Shown in pieces: positions 21,673 through 36,600 of a DNA stretch of 64,000 bases. A program made the translations under genes and the position numbers. Every line of letters starts with the position of its first letter. The first letter of the stretch is position 1. The notes below the pieces were generated by a model, which was given only the letters and a program-made list of their open reading frames with translations, was not told the DNA's origin and searched no databases. Source of the stretch: Polytrichum commune (Eukaryota > Streptophyta > Polytrichopsida > Polytrichales > Polytrichaceae); NCBI GenBank assembly GCA_950295325.1, contig OX485806.1, forward strand, positions 25,480,001 to 25,544,000, read 5' to 3'.

Positions 21673-24600
21673 CGACCATTGTTCAAGTTTGGAGTGTGCA
21701 CAATGTGAAGGGCTTCAAAATAATCACACTTCACTCAAACTTTCAAACTTTTTTGCAACACTTCACAAAAAGAAACTTGATATTGGTTGTTTTGTATTGA
21801 ATATGAAAATAATATGATGTCTCACTATATTGAAGAAGTACATGCAATCAAATGATGCACTGAGATTATTTCGATTCCCCACATAATGCACTTAATCATC
21901 ATTCAACTCCAAAGGCAAAGCCCTCCGGTTTTTTGGTCGATTTCCAAGTGTCAAAAGTTCTAGCCCCATCTATATTTTCCATCGGAAGACCGCATAATGA
22001 CACTCACATCAATGCATCCAATGTTTCAAGTTTCAATCGACTTCTGCAATCACCCTTCCCTTAATTCTGTTTGGAATATCCACGTTCACATATAGCTATG
22101 TTGCCAAGCCGAAGTTGCAGTCAGTGCCGCGTCGAAGTTGCAAAGTTGAAATTGCAGGAGTTATTGGAATTCAGAAGTTTCAGCTAGAGTGCCAAGATTG
22201 GAGTCCAACCGTGTTTCTATTTGCAAATTACGGTATTTTGTGACATGCAGCTTTTGGAGAAGTCTTCACTATGAAGTATGGAAACTTTGCAGAGCACATT
22301 TTTGTGAAGTGCCCACCCCCCCCCCCCCCCCCAAAAAAATTTTTTTTGAGGGCCAAACTGGCATTTGACAGGTGTTGAAGAATTCAATCATGAACACTAC
22401 CTCCCACCCTGGATGCAAGGTAGAAATGCCATAACCCGTTAACCACCCTCTAGCCATGCACTAGACCGCCATCATAATGGTGAAGTGCCATTTCTAAAAT
22501 CGATCATGGCTCAGCAACAACTTTAATGCGTGTACACTTAGTATAGCCAATGGGAGGCAAGTGTTAATGTACTCATGAGGTTACCGATTTCGGCGATGTT
22601 CTGTATGGAAATGCGGATTACCATATTCGGTGTAGGGAGAATCTAGTGAACAAGTAGGGGTTTGGACAACTTTCCACTTTGAAAAATTGTAGCATTTTTT
22701 GCATAGGGCAGAAAAATATGAAACAACTTGCATTCTTCATGAACCCTTCTCGTCTATCTTGGGAAATTATCTCATGATTGTCAGACCAGATCTTCAATGC
22801 GAATGAATCACCTTGTTTAATTTTCACGGGTTATGGTATTTCTACCTTAATTAGTGAGCAGGAGCCAACTTCGAACGCTATTTCTAGTGCAGGACTAAAG
22901 ATGTGAGCATGCTACGAATTCTTTGGCCATTCAACGTTGTCAGTTAATGGTGGTATCCAAGTGAGTATATAAGATAACACTCATACATGTTGCGATAAAG
23001 CAGCAATCAACTGCCGCTTCCCTTGCCAGTGACATCGCCCAGAGAATCTCCCAACGGGGAAAAAAAAAACACACTTTCCTACTTTAAAATGAGAAGACGT
23101 TCTAGAATTCCACTTAAAGCCTCCCATCAACTGCACAACTAGCTCCTCCGATGGCTAATCCATCAAGGTCGTACGTGGGGATTTGGTGGTGCTCCTCATG
23201 TGCACAATGTAGACAACTTGCTGAACATTCCTCTCCGAACTCAATGATTTATGTATTTTTTTCCTGCTTTGGTTGTTCAAGCTTCTTCGATCCATTCGCA
23301 GACCGATCCACTTGCTGTCAAGACATGGGTGCATAATTTCTAGAAATTACTGAAGTTAGAAGTCTAGTCTGCGTGAAAGGCTTCGGTGAAACTTTCTTGA
23401 TGAGTGGCTGGCTTGCACATACACTATTCAAGAGACCTACGATTCTGCCGAAGTCACAATATGTGGCCACTTGGCTGCCTAGTTTCACTTGATCTTTCGT
23501 TGTCTTGGCTCCTCCTGCCACCGCAAGCAACTACTTTGCTCACATATCATTGACAGTCTCTTCAAATCTGAAGTTGGTGTCTACTACATTGGAATTGCTG
23601 GATTTTCAAAATATAGATACATGATCTTCACACCATCTAATTTAAAGACTCTCAAGTGTTGGATGATCAGGTGCTGGTTGATTTATAGGTTGCCAATTAC
23701 AAGCCTCTGTTAACTGAACCAGCAGGGGTAGAGAAATCAGAAGGTTTACTGGAGTCATCTGGTAGGCCACATTGTGAGACAAAACACCCAAAACAAATTC
23801 CTTTGAGCATCAGTTTGTTTCTGTGTACGAGCTAACTAAATCGGTGTTTTAGTTGCCGATATCTACAATATATGTATATATTTCGGTCAAGATTGCTCAG
23901 TATCGTGAGGATTTTTCAATGAGTTTGTTGGGTTTGACATCATTTGTGCTTCACAACGTAGAGTAGAGCGATTAATGGTAGGCTGTGACAGTGTCGAATG
24001 CGGCCAACTATGAAACAACAAGCACCGACCGACTACTTCGAGCTGAAAACAATATGTTGAACCCTGTCGAGGAGCAATGAAGGTGAAATCAAGAGGGAGG
24101 GGGGGAATTACTAACCGCGTGAGGACGTTTGCAGGTGGTATGATTGAAGCCGCTTTGGTTGCAGGTGCTTCAAGTTCGATTTGCAGTTGTTTTGAAGTAG
24201 GTAATGATATTTAGTGGTGGAGAGAGCAAGCTCAAACTGGGAGATTGCTTTTGGCACAAACTAGGAGAGGTTGAGAAGGTTGCGAGAAACCATTGCTTTT
24301 AGACACGACCTGGCCAACCTCAAACTCAAAAAAAAAACCCCACAAAGTAGGAATATAGATGAAAACCAGAAAACGGTAGAAACGTGAGGTTCTGTCCTCT
24401 CTTATGAAAGACTATAATTGTAGTGGTATATTTTGCTCATGTCAGTTCATGGCTATTTATTATACCTATAACCGACTATAGTCAATCAATTTTTTCCAAT
24501 ACATTTTAGGGAACAACTATAGTTAACTAAATGTATATAACTATAGTTAACTACATTTTTGGGCATGTCAAATCACAAACAATTATAATTACGAAAGGCA

Positions 24601-24686
24601 ACTACTGTAGTTAACTAAGAGTTGAATTTGTTTGTTAGTTGTCCAAGGTATGCAAAGTTTCACCATCCTCGTTAAACAAGTAACGT
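21673..24686. other. Spacer; poly-C and palindromic repeats
   Basis: No recognisable gene. 22315-22332 is a run of C followed by A and T runs. 24400-24620 repeats the near-palindrome ACTATAGTTAACTA several times. ORFs here (for example 23151-23336 and 23489-23713) are short and match nothing I know. Confidence 0.4.
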
Positions 24687-24892
24687 CCAAGTGTGAACAC
24701 AAAGTGGTTAGGAAATTTGCTCTTGAAACGAAGAAGTTGATGATAGTCTCTGTCCTACAGACAAAGCCAATAAACTAGACCAAAAATAGCAAGAAAAAAC
24801 GTTCAAGTGTGAACGCAAAATGGTTAGGAAACTTACTCTTGAAACATAGAAGTCAATGCATAGTCTCTATCCTACAGACAAAGCCAATAAAA
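24687..24892. repeat. Tandem duplication of about 116 bp
   Basis: GTCCAAGTGTGAACACAAAG at 24687 and TTCAAGTGTGAACGCAAAAT at about 24804 begin two direct copies. Both continue through GGTTAGGAAA, CTCTTGAAAC, ATAGTCTCT and CCTACAGACAAAGCCAATAAA. Confidence 0.8.
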
Positions 24893-25782
24893 CCACATAG
24901 TGTGTGAACAACCCCAGCCCTACAAAGTGGGGTAGGTTTATTAGGCTTCAAAAACACAACACCCTAAAGTCAGGTGGGGCTGATGCTTTACCTGGAAAGA
25001 CACTATTTGAGCTTCTTCCCCAGCCCCAGGCCCTGCTTAAAAATCCAGCTAATTAAGTACTCAATCCTTACTTGAAGCCACCATAATGAGGGAGGGGGCC
25101 AGTTCTTTTGTGGGCCTGTCCCTAAAGCCTCTGCCCGCATCCGAGTCCAACTGCCCGGGCTCCATTCATTACCGTTCATTCAGCTTAATCAGTTTGAATA
25201 TGTATGTATACTTGTGCCACAAGTAGAAGGCATTAACTAAACTATTATAAACTAAACAAACTAAATACAAGTTTCGTTGTAGAATGACAAAAGACCTTTT
25301 CAAATGGTAAGTCACATACATTCTAACCTCAATGTTAATGAGGATTTGGTAACATTTTTTACTTCCAAGTTCATTACATGCTTTATTTGCCAGAGATTCA
25401 CATGTTTTCGGTTTCACTTCAAGATTGAAATCCTGGTCAATTGCTTGTTTACTAAGGGGAAGGTGAACATATATATTGAAATTTGGGCCTTCAAGGTGTA
25501 GTGCACTCAATATGTGATTTGTGGACAAGTGGCATCCAAGAATGCAAGGGTGACTTTTTAATTTTTTTTAAAAAAAAAATTGGGTGGGATGGGCAACAAT
25601 TGTCAATCAACATCAAAAAATTTGGAAAAATTTGGTGGAGCTGCTTGGGGGTACTGGATCATAAGCCTAGGCCTTGAGACCCCTCCCCCCCCCCCCATGA
25701 TGGGGTCATGACTCGGCCAGTTGGGGCCTGCCCAAATGGCATGAGTCCTAGCCCCAACTGGTAACAACTAGGTTACAAAGTG

Positions 25783-26165
25783 CAAAGTTGCACTATATAT
25801 TGTATTCAATGTCACCGATTCTATTGTCTTGTTGAATATTTGTAAACTGCTTGTGTACTGTCACTAACACTAAACAAGAACCTAACATTACTTGTCATTA
25901 TTTGTAAGCAAAAGAATTTGGGCTTTATAGATTTACAGAGTTGCAATTACTTTCACTTATAAGATGGTTTTTTCATCCATATGTCAATCATCCATGAAAA
26001 TATTTCATTACAGTAATGTTAGGATGTTGAATATACCAAACTTTGTATCAATTTAATTACGGAAATGTAAGTTGGAATGACAGTACTTGTAAACTTATTC
26101 ATAAGAGGTGTCATTAGAAAAGTTACCATACAACACTAAATACAATATTTAGTTTAGTTCACAAA
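25783..26165 (+). mobile_element. MITE family M, copy 1
   Basis: Non-coding element of about 380 bp with landmarks CCTAACATTACTTGTCATT, TTTATAGATTTACAGAGTTG, TTCATAAGAGGTGTCATTAG and an end like CACTAAATACAATATTTAGT. Other copies: 52866-53232 in the same orientation, and about 40668-41185 and 59112-59465 in the opposite orientation. The ends contain TTTAGTGTCAC-like words in both orientations, consistent with short terminal inverted repeats. Confidence 0.7.
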
Positions 26166-27656
26166 GCCCAATCTCAGTGGAGACAAATCAAGGCTGACAT
26201 GCCACCTAGCTATTTCTACCAGTTGTACGTTGGTATACAAGGATGTGTTTCATCAATATATATTTCCATGAACACATGATAAATCCAGCCTGAATCTAGT
26301 GGTAGCATCAGGTTTAACTTTACAGGCACAATTGCTCTCATATGTCTAGATCCACCAATCTTCACATGGTTGCCTCACCAACCTGGTAGAGGAACAACTT
26401 GCAGGCACCTGGAGCTTCATGATAACTAGGTAAACTCATCGATCTTGTAGGAAGAGTCTATTGTAAAACAAACCCCATTGCAGTTTGAAGGCTGATTCAT
26501 TGCATTTGAATATTGGACCCCACTGGATTTATTCCAGATCCTTGATGCCATTTACAGCGAGAAATTGTCTAAAAATTATCTAAAGCTATGTAGGCTATTG
26601 AATACATTTTCAACCACGAGCCACAAGACTCACCTACAAAACCAAAGGTTGTAGAAAAAAATGATTTGATATGAAATTCCATTCAATAAAAATTACAAAT
26701 TCACCTGAACATTTGACTATCAGTTGAGGTCACAACTATTCCTGGATACAGAAAAATTAAATTGACCATATAAGGAGAAGAGACGATAGACTTCACCAAA
26801 TCCATGCTTCAAATTTTGAAGAGAGAATGTTCCATTGAAGATGCACTCTCATTTCCACCAGTCCCTCTCCAACTTTAATCACATTGCACAATGATATTGC
26901 TCAGACTTTCTAAACAATGATTAGTACTGGGATGAATGCTAGAACCTGTCCAATTTTTCACTTACGTAGTATTGACAATGGCTACTTCAATTCGTTCTTC
27001 AATGCCACCTTGGCTACCTTGCATAATTGAATAAACATAAACTGATAATGAGCATGGAAAAGGATGTTTACTCAAATACTAACCTTTCATTGTACAAACA
27101 AGTGTGACACAAGCATCTCACGGCCAAATTATAAAAGAACACGTAAACCCCTTCATCCTCAAGGTGTGGGGGGGAAGAATTTTATACAACTCAAGATGGG
27201 AGCTCCAGCCAGAAAGGGAAAACTCTCTTCAGCCGAAGACAACAGGGCTGTCAAACAGTCCAATCCCCAAGGCTGCAACTAAGTTACAAATGTGCTTGGC
27301 ATCGGCAATCAGTTGAGGAAGTAGCCTAAAAATCTGCCTGTGGCATTTGCCTAAGGCCACCATAACATGGGCTCTCCACATCTCAACTATGGACAAGCTC
27401 CAGGCCTTAGACAAAACAAACGAGAAATGAAACACTTCTCTCTCTGTCACAAGCACCGCGACCACTCTAGCACAAAATTAACTTTGCAACATTCTCATAC
27501 CTAAACAATTTTCTGATTCCTACCAAGATATGAATCTTCTAAAAAAAATCCAATTATCATACAACCTGTCAGCTTCTATGAGTAGAGGACCTCAAAATTC
27601 ATGTACAGGATTGAATATCAGGGAAGAAAGGAAAGGTTTGGAATATGCTTAAATTG
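26166..27656. other. Kinase downstream region
   Basis: No separate gene recognised. The bases just below 27657 should hold the kinase 3' untranslated region. An antisense-free ORF on the minus strand (27229-27465) has no family match and probably lies in or beyond that UTR. I did not find a clear polyadenylation signal. Confidence 0.35.
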
Positions 27657-30600
27657 TCATCCATCTCCCTGGGCAGCTTCTTCCCTGCGTATTCTCTCCT
27701 CTTCCTCCTTGTTGTAGATTGCATTCAATTGTCTCTCAAGCTGCAAGAGTATCAAATTAATTTCATCGTTAATAGTCATGTGGTCTAGCTACATAGACGA
27801 CACTCTCACAACCATTCTAACTCCTAGTGGCTTTGTCTACCAAGCACTCTAGGCGTAAGTTCAAGATTTTACCCCACACTAAATTTCCTTCAGTAAGGTA
27901 GATCCATTGGTAAGTGGGCATTCTTGATTAAAAGTTAACTAACCGAGTTATTCTTCGATTTCATCATCTGATACTCCTCCAAAAGACTTGAATATTTGCC
28001 CTGCAATTCAATGATTTGTTGTTGGAGATCCTTTTCCCTGTCACTTCCACTATCCACCATCTGAAATACCAATATGACATAGGTCACCAAAGATGTCAGT
28101 GGTTCTGGGGTTGAGCCTCATAATTTGATATCTCCAACTACATTTCTGAGGATGCCAGTGCCTAAAATATTTCCCAGGAACAAGCACAGCTACTTGTTCA
28201 TAACTGTTAAGATCTTCAGTAGACCCCCTTTGGTAGAGTGTGAGGAAGGATTATGTTTAAGGGATTGATCATCAGAAACTCCTCTATGTGATCAGCATTC
28301 CTGTGTGGCAGTCATTCCCTGCCCTCAGCTCTGCTTAGATTGGAACACAGCAAACCCCTAATGACAAAAGAAACTTCAAGAGGAGCATAATGGGGAAATG
28401 ATCAGGCAAATATATGCTTACTGCATAATCACTGCTGATATTTACACATGAGCTTCGGGAACTCCTTGCACCATTCATCATGCGAAGAGCTGGCACAAAA
28501 CAACATTGCAAAATCAGAAGAGCAGTACACACCTGATGCTTGGAAGACCTAGATTTTTCCTGATACAATTAGTTAATGATCCAAAGTGTTTGAAAGTTGG
28601 AAATATTTGCAATTTACCCCAAAATACACCTCAAGCAAATTTCAAACAGAAAAAACTCTTTCTATTTCTATAGATAACAGAAAACACATTAACGCCATAT
28701 CCTATAGGAGAACATAACAAATTCAGCTACCCATGTCTATAAGCAGAATAACATACATAACAGGAACTGCTCAATGTAGTCATTGGAACACATCAATCCC
28801 TCTGAATCCCAACTCATTAGGGTGAAAATCATATCGTCACCCTCCCTCGTACATATAACAGGATACGTTTACAAATTTTGTCTCTGGCTGGAACAAAGTA
28901 CAGAAGAAGAACACTTACGGTTAGATTCATTCGGATTTATGCAATTCATGATGTGCATAAGAGCATCCTGTAATTAACAAAAACGGCAAAAAACCAATTC
29001 TTGTCAGGTGATGCACAGAAAGTCATGTAGTCATACTAAGCAGGACCACAATACAGGCATGGAAAATGATGACCCAAGTTCAACAAATTGGTCAAATTTA
29101 TAAAGTATAGAGAGAGAGGACCTCAACAGCACAAGAATAGAGAGCTATTGGAAGACATCGGACAGGAGAGCAAGAGACAGCACATGCTACATATCCAAGA
29201 TGAGGAACTATAACTCGTGTTAAGAGGATCACATACATGTTGCATGACTGCAAGTTGCAGAGCATTCTGCAAATGAGGTACTATAGCCACAACAGGTACG
29301 GAGGCGCTGTTGAGATTTGATGCAGATGAAGATGCTGGAATTGGTAATTGCTGCTGAGACCCCTGCAGCAACCACTTCACTTATAAATGGAAAATAGGCA
29401 TATGCCAGGACATGACCCACCTTGCATGCAATAAGGGCCTAACCAAATTTGCACAGGTGGCTAAAGTGCTTTTGTAGCAACCCGCATGTTGTGATGTAGA
29501 TTTGAACACTGAGCAGACCTTGCAGTGCTGCGACAACCTATGTGGACAAAGCAAATATGTTTGGAAGTATTTTATATAAAATAATTACAGTTCTAATAGA
29601 GAAATTTGCTAGACACAAGAAAGTGCATCAAAAGCATACGAAGAGGAAGGTCAATTCTATCACATGAAGCAAAAGAAGAAAATGATCATATCTACATTTA
29701 ATCATTAAGAAAGATGCAAATTTGCAATCCAAGAAGCGCTCGAAATGCCTATGTCAGTAATTTTACTTACAATCTGATTAGACACATTTTGGTGGTTCTG
29801 GATGCTTCTACATAATGCCATCACATTCATAGAAAGAGTGAAATCACTCTGTACCACAAGCACCCAGACTTGCCATGATCTGCAGATATAACTCAAAATA
29901 TAATATGGTTGTATCTGGAACATTCCTCAGGGAACACAACTAAGAAATGCATAACATGACTATCATAGGTAACATGCCAGATGATGAATGCCCTGATTCA
30001 GAGCACTAACCTGGGAGCTTGTAGGTCTCCTTGGATTAACGTGTGACGGTTCCTACAGATGAGTTGTAGCACAGCGTACCAAAAACATGTCACACACTTT
30101 GCAACAATAATTTAAAGACACGGAGCTCCCTAAGTCATAGAACATCCAGTTATATGTGTACATAGTACGACTGCACACTCTATGTGAACAAGAGTGTTCC
30201 ATAATGCCAACAATTCAGCTGCAGATTGTAGGTAATTCATCTGCAATGCCATAAGGTATAGAAGCCAAGAGATTGAACCGAATATTGTTAGCTTCCAGAG
30301 TGACATGAAACTTCTTAAAGCGAAGCATCAGTTCACCTAGCCTTGCTATAAGAGTCAACTTTGCTCTCACCACTTACCTTCAGCAGGTAAGGCCCCAACT
30401 TCATGTGTCAGATTTGCAGTAACATGATAATTTCCATCTTTGGTATCTTTACCAGATTTGATGGAAGATTCAAGAAATGACATTACATGGAATCTCACTA
30501 GTTTCTAAACCAATTGTCTCAAGAGATTACTGCATATCAGATCCTATCCATAGATCACAAATATGCTGAATACATCGTTGACAATGAGTGCACACAGGGA

Positions 30601-33600
30601 TCTTGTGTATCGACAAGACGTACTACAAAGATTTAGTTGAAAGATCAGATAATAAAGGATAAGATAAACGTTGCTATCATTTAGGAGAAAACATTTAAGA
30701 ATGATGAAAGCAGTCAAACATTCATCTCTGTTGAGCAATTATCCATGATAGCACTTATGTGTAGCATGTTGGGAAAGTGTACAATCTTTGTCATAATCTG
30801 TAGCTTCCACAGTACCAACTCAAACTTCATAAGAATAATGAGCATTTAAGCAGAAGTACCTCATCTGCATCATCAGATGTGACAGAAAAGCGACCTTTCT
30901 GTAAAATTCCTGCTTTCTGAGTAGGTCCTTTCAACTTGTCCTCTGCTCCTTCCTTACTTCCTGAATTGAAGGCAGAGAGACCACCATAATGAGTTAAGGA
31001 ATACAGGATTTGTTCTTTTCAGTTTGAAAAAGCCATTGTCTAGTTTATTCCCACACAATGCATCAAACCTTTTCCATTTTCACTTGCAAAATCAGAGATA
31101 GGATAAGAAGAGCCATGTTTCTACTGTATTATACTAAACCCTACATTGCCCCAGCATGAGTGTGGAACTTTCATACCACCTTTGATGCCAAGAGCAAAGG
31201 AGCCCACAATGACCAACACATTTTTTAGTCAGCCACTTGTATGTGAACCAACTCTAGTATGAAGATGTGGGGAAAAAATCATTTCATTTCAACAAAATTT
31301 GAGAAGATCCAACAGTCGCAAAGTTGAAGTTTTCAAGTTGGGGCAGCTAGTGAAAATCTTCGTTTTTTCTATAGATTTGGATGATGGGATAGGCAAGCAT
31401 CCCCCATTAAAACAGAAATAGTTATATATACTTAGAATACATGCATGTGAGAATTCCGATTTCGAAATTTGGACTTCAAATGCATATTCTTGAGGTGGTC
31501 AAAGTTCATTGACCGGATGATAAGTCTCTCACGTGGAACTTGCATGCCATTTTTCAAGCATCTTTGAGTTATGGTGCTGCCCACTCTCCTAAAGATGACT
31601 GAGACTTACAATAGGCAGCACCCACGGACAAGAAAACTTGCCTTCTCGCTCAAGTCTTGATTCACTTCGGAGCATAGTTCACCTCCACATCAAAGCAAAC
31701 TCTAACGGACTTGCACCTATTTCTTCTTAAAAATTATAAAAGAAACTTCAGGCCAAGTGGGAGAGCCGATGAGGACTTCAGTCACGGTCTAGACTACTCC
31801 CACACCAAGAGATGACCCCTTGGGTCACCAGGGACAATAAAGGTTAAAACATAGACAAGAAGGACGAGGAGGTGACATACCAGAGGGTCTAGAAACTCCA
31901 TTGGATAGTCGATAATCTGATGCTGCCCGCTCACCACTGGGTAATAAAGGTCCACTAAAGGCTCGATGTCGACAGGAATCATCCACTGATCTTCCAGATT
32001 GCCGATGCTCCTTGTCTCTGCAAAGTATTATCAATGGAGTTCAAGGTTATAACCATGAATATCCTCGAAGGTAAAATGGTGAGATATTTCAAAAATCCAA
32101 CTTCTTTACTTTTAGACCAAATATGCAGTGCACTATTTATGCTTACAGAAATGAAACTTCATATTTCCAGCTTTATGTTGAACTTCATTAGTCTAGGAAA
32201 CAGCAGAAATGTTGTGCAAGAGACATGCATATCACATTCAGGTAATAAGATCTTACAGGACACCCTAAAAGGAGAACAGAAGAAAAGAAAAGAAGACTAT
32301 CATCAACTATGGTCTACCATCCTCAACCATATGTCTATAATGATGGCTAAATGTTCGCCTCAAACATGTTACATCGCTTCTTTTAGCAATCAGTCCTAGA
32401 AACAAGTTCAGTCCGGCATGCTGTCTAGATGAAACCTCAATCCTGATAACTACGACTATGAATATTGACAAAACCTGTAACAGGTGTCACTAATGTTCTT
32501 CAAATTGAGGAGGTTCTTCCTGGTGTAGGATTTTATTATATTTTAGGAATTATGAATTCTGATCAAGTATTTAACCCACAGTAATATACAAGCCTCAACT
32601 CTTGTTCTCTGATCCATCAGATTCAGGCACAAAAGGTAAAATAAAAAAGAAGACAAGAAAGAAAACTGCAAACCTCTCGCGATCCTCATCACGTCCCCGT
32701 ACACTTGATAAAACACGCTCAGGCACAAGAGGACCACTGCCACCTTTTCGAGACTCATCTCGTTCCCTTTCATCAAGAAATTTATGTTCCCTCTGCTCAT
32801 CCCGCCGATCCCTATCATCAACTTTCCGATGTTCCTTCTCCTCTCGATCTCTCTTTCCTTGCTCGGCACTAGGTGAACCATGCCACCCTGGGCTCTCAAG
32901 GACATCCGAATCATCTTCGAACACATCAAACCGACCTCTGTGCACCATATACAATACGCAAAATGTGAGACAGACACAACAGGAGGACAACATAGGCAGG
33001 GAAGTTTAGGGAAGGTCCAACAACAGCACCAAGTACGGTAGACTTCACACCACTGGGTATAATTCATTAACATGGGCACTCTCAGTTGTATCCGCAATGG
33101 GACAAGTTAGCTTACAATATAGTAACTTACTATCCCACAGGAGAGAGTAATACTTCTTAATCCTCTTAGAAAGCAATGGTAATATTACCTTCTTCCCAGG
33201 TTAGGAGTAACATCCAGTATCGACATACATGGGAATCAACTTAGGTTCACATCTTTGGTGGGTAGCAATGCACAAGGTATGATCAGAAGTCAGGTGAGAA
33301 CTTACAGAATTTCTTAAATATACCCCATTGTGCAGAATCTACCATAGACAGGTACTTAACACATTGACAAGTTTAACTATATATTGACAGCATAACTCTA
33401 CCACTCACATGTGCTTGGGCTCTTTCCTTCCAGGAGCAAGTATCGACCTGCAAGGGGCAACATACGATAGTGGTCATGCATACAAACAGGCGCTTCCCAA
33501 GTGCTCAATGCCTGCTTCAAAACATGGCCATGTAAAAGAGCAGGGTAGATTCTGACAATCCATGAAGCACAGACTCATATACCAAACTGGTACCCCAACC

Positions 33601-36600
33601 AGTCTGTGATGCATGATGTGGAAGACCCAGACTACAAGATCCAAGGCACAGAATAATCTGTAAAACTGAAGACAGAAAAATCTCCAAAAACACAAGTCTT
33701 TTGACATCCAGCACACTGTTACATACCAACCCTTCGCAGAAAATAAAGGGGATTGCAGTGACTTGTGCAATAAACAGTCAAAAGCTTGGTTACAGACCTT
33801 GAAGCAGGTTTTGATAGGAGCACATTACGAGAAGTTGTCAAATGACCACCGTTCTACACATGCAAATCACCTCAGAAACACATGTCAACACACAGCAGAT
33901 AGAGCACTCACTTTGCACCATTAGTAGACTTTGTGGGCAGCACAGGTCTTGGAAGAGGTCCAGAGCGGACCCTTGTCACACAGTCCTCAGCCTGTCCATT
34001 GTGAGGACCCAGGGCCAGAGTATTCTATAAGGGCATCATCAAATTCCTAAAGGTTGTGCTTTATACTTCCAACTTCAGACTTTGTTTCTTACGACACCAA
34101 ATTTGTATATAACGCTAACTGACTTGACTCTAGCATTGCACAATGGTCAAGAAGTAGGCTCAAGCACTTACATCATGCACAACTTCAGCTTTTAGAGTGT
34201 GTAAAATGACTGGCGGCTGCAATCTGTCAGAAGAAGATCCATTATGTGATTGGCCCAGCTGAGAAGGAGAGAGAAATTGAGGGGAAGCATCAGGAGAATC
34301 ATCACTCCCACCATGTGCCTGTTGCTTTCCAAGACCGTCATCCTCCTTTATTGTCTGTGGTGGAGTATCATCATCATCTGGAATCTGACCACAGCAAGCA
34401 AGATGAATTAGTTGATGAGATACAATCAACCATACCAAACCTTGAAGAGAGCAAGCACAGCACATCCAGCACCAGATTCATAGAATGTCACAGGCACTTA
34501 GTCATTCTACAGTGCTCTGCCAGAATAAAGGCTTAACAATGTCAACCCACACATACAAGGTTTGCTCTCAGAGAGTTAAACCCAGCAAATCCTCAAACAT
34601 AAAAGCAACAAATTAACCTACCAAAGCTGATTCTGCCTTCAGATCTTCCACATTAAAATTCCAACTGCTCACTCCTCTTTTATACTCAGTCTGTGAAAAC
34701 AAAAAGCAGAATGTCAGAGGTCACCCAGCATGATATACAATGTACAAATTCGTAATCACTAGACAAGGTATAATGAGAAGCTTGAGGTTGCAATAAATAA
34801 TAAGTCCCCTTTACTTATTAGAAAGCGTACCTGAGACCTCTCTTCCTGCTCACCAAACGGCAACTTCTTTTCTGCAAGCCTAGCAGCATCCGAAATCTGA
34901 CATACATATCTCACTCTATCATGTTAGTATGCATTCAAAATCTTCAGATTTTACAAGTTCATGACAAAATAGAATACAAGCCTTGGTTCACCAAACCAGC
35001 TGTGACAACTGATAGCAACACTAGGAAAAACTCGACAGGTGCAAACCACAGTCAAGAAATGAAATGCCTTGTTAACAACTGGAAACAGAATCGACTCTAA
35101 CAAACTGTGAAACTTTGATGCCCACCTTAAGATTCTTGACTCGTTCTCCTAGAGACGGGAGACCCTCTAATACATGTCTATAGATGTAATCAGAAGTCCG
35201 AGCATGCTTGAAGAATGAATGTCTGAGTAGCTTCTCTGCGGTTGGGCGTTTTGTAGGTTCCTTAACAAGGCACATCGCAATCATCTCCTTGAAAGACTGC
35301 ACTTGGTAAAATATGCTAATCAGAGGCACTTCAACATGCTCAAGTTTACCATGCAAGGAGACATAGGGAGGGTAAACATTAGTTTATATGGCCACTTCTA
35401 TATCAGGCATCCTGCAATTGGAGTGTACTGCATTAACCCACTATCAACTTGAGAGGCGAGTTCACTAACAACGTGCAACTGCTATGCAAGTGCTTTCAAG
35501 AACACAGTTAGTGGAATAAATTACGGTGCCACCTAATGATTCAAGACCACTTTATTTTCTAGTTGGAAAACCATATTCATTCAATCTCTACACCTTACTC
35601 AGAATTGCCCTCCTGAGTAGCTCACCTTAGAGAACTTCTTGTCACGGTCATAATCAAGCCCTGGAGGTGCATTTTGAAGTGTCATCAGCAAAACCTGCAA
35701 TACAAAAATCTCAAATCAGTAAACTGGAAAGGAATGAGGTGAAAAAATTGATAATAATTTTTGTCAACACAGCCATGACTATATGCATCTGCTTCATGAA
35801 ATAGAAAACTGGGAGGATCTTCCATTGACACTACCTTCATGGGAGGATATTTAGAGAAAGGTGCATGACCATGAGCAAGCTCCAGAGCAGTTATCCCAAA
35901 GGACCAAATATCAGCTCTGCACTCAACATATACATATCTAGTTAATAAACATATTAGTGAACATATTAATAATGTACTCCAATAGCATTTTCAATGACGC
36001 TATAAAAAAGTCTATAGAATTTTGAAGGGATCCCAAACTTGTGGAACTCATTCACAAGACCCAGTACCTGTGAATGACAGCATGACTGGCTTACTAACAT
36101 GACATGCTCACAGCTACCTAGTCCCCTATCAAACCACCCACAGATGACCGACATACAGTCTAACCAAAAGACCCAATTTCGAGAGCACAGTAAACCAACA
36201 AAATATACACTAAGCAATATGACGGTTCAAGCACAAGAGCAAACAAACAAATACAAGCTCCCCTCTATTATACAGGAATGGAGGACTTCGTATCTTACAA
36301 ATTACAAATTGTGTGCTGAAATAAGAAAATCAGAATGTTGGAAAAACTCTTGAACTCCTGTAAATCTCGCACCTCTAAGTATGACAATGGGTGGGTGTGT
36401 AAGCCTTGTCAACTTTGAGTCTAAAATGAGGTAAACAGAACCTGACATAACATTCACAAATGCAGAGACCCACAAGCAAGTGCTTACTTGAAATCATATC
36501 CATGAAGCTGCTCCATGACCTCTGGTGCCATCCTGCAAACATGTAAAGAATATGTTGTAATTAAGCTTGAATGATCCATACAATTTAATCATTTCAAACA

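Noticed and set aside
32543-33097. 184-codon minus-strand ORF
   Set aside because: It overlaps kinase exon 13 and adjoining introns in another frame. The spliced GRFDV reading fits the family and joins in frame.
33805-33862. Extra kinase exon with an open frame between AG and GT
   Set aside because: It would enter in the wrong phase and give an early stop, while skipping it joins the neighbours in frame.
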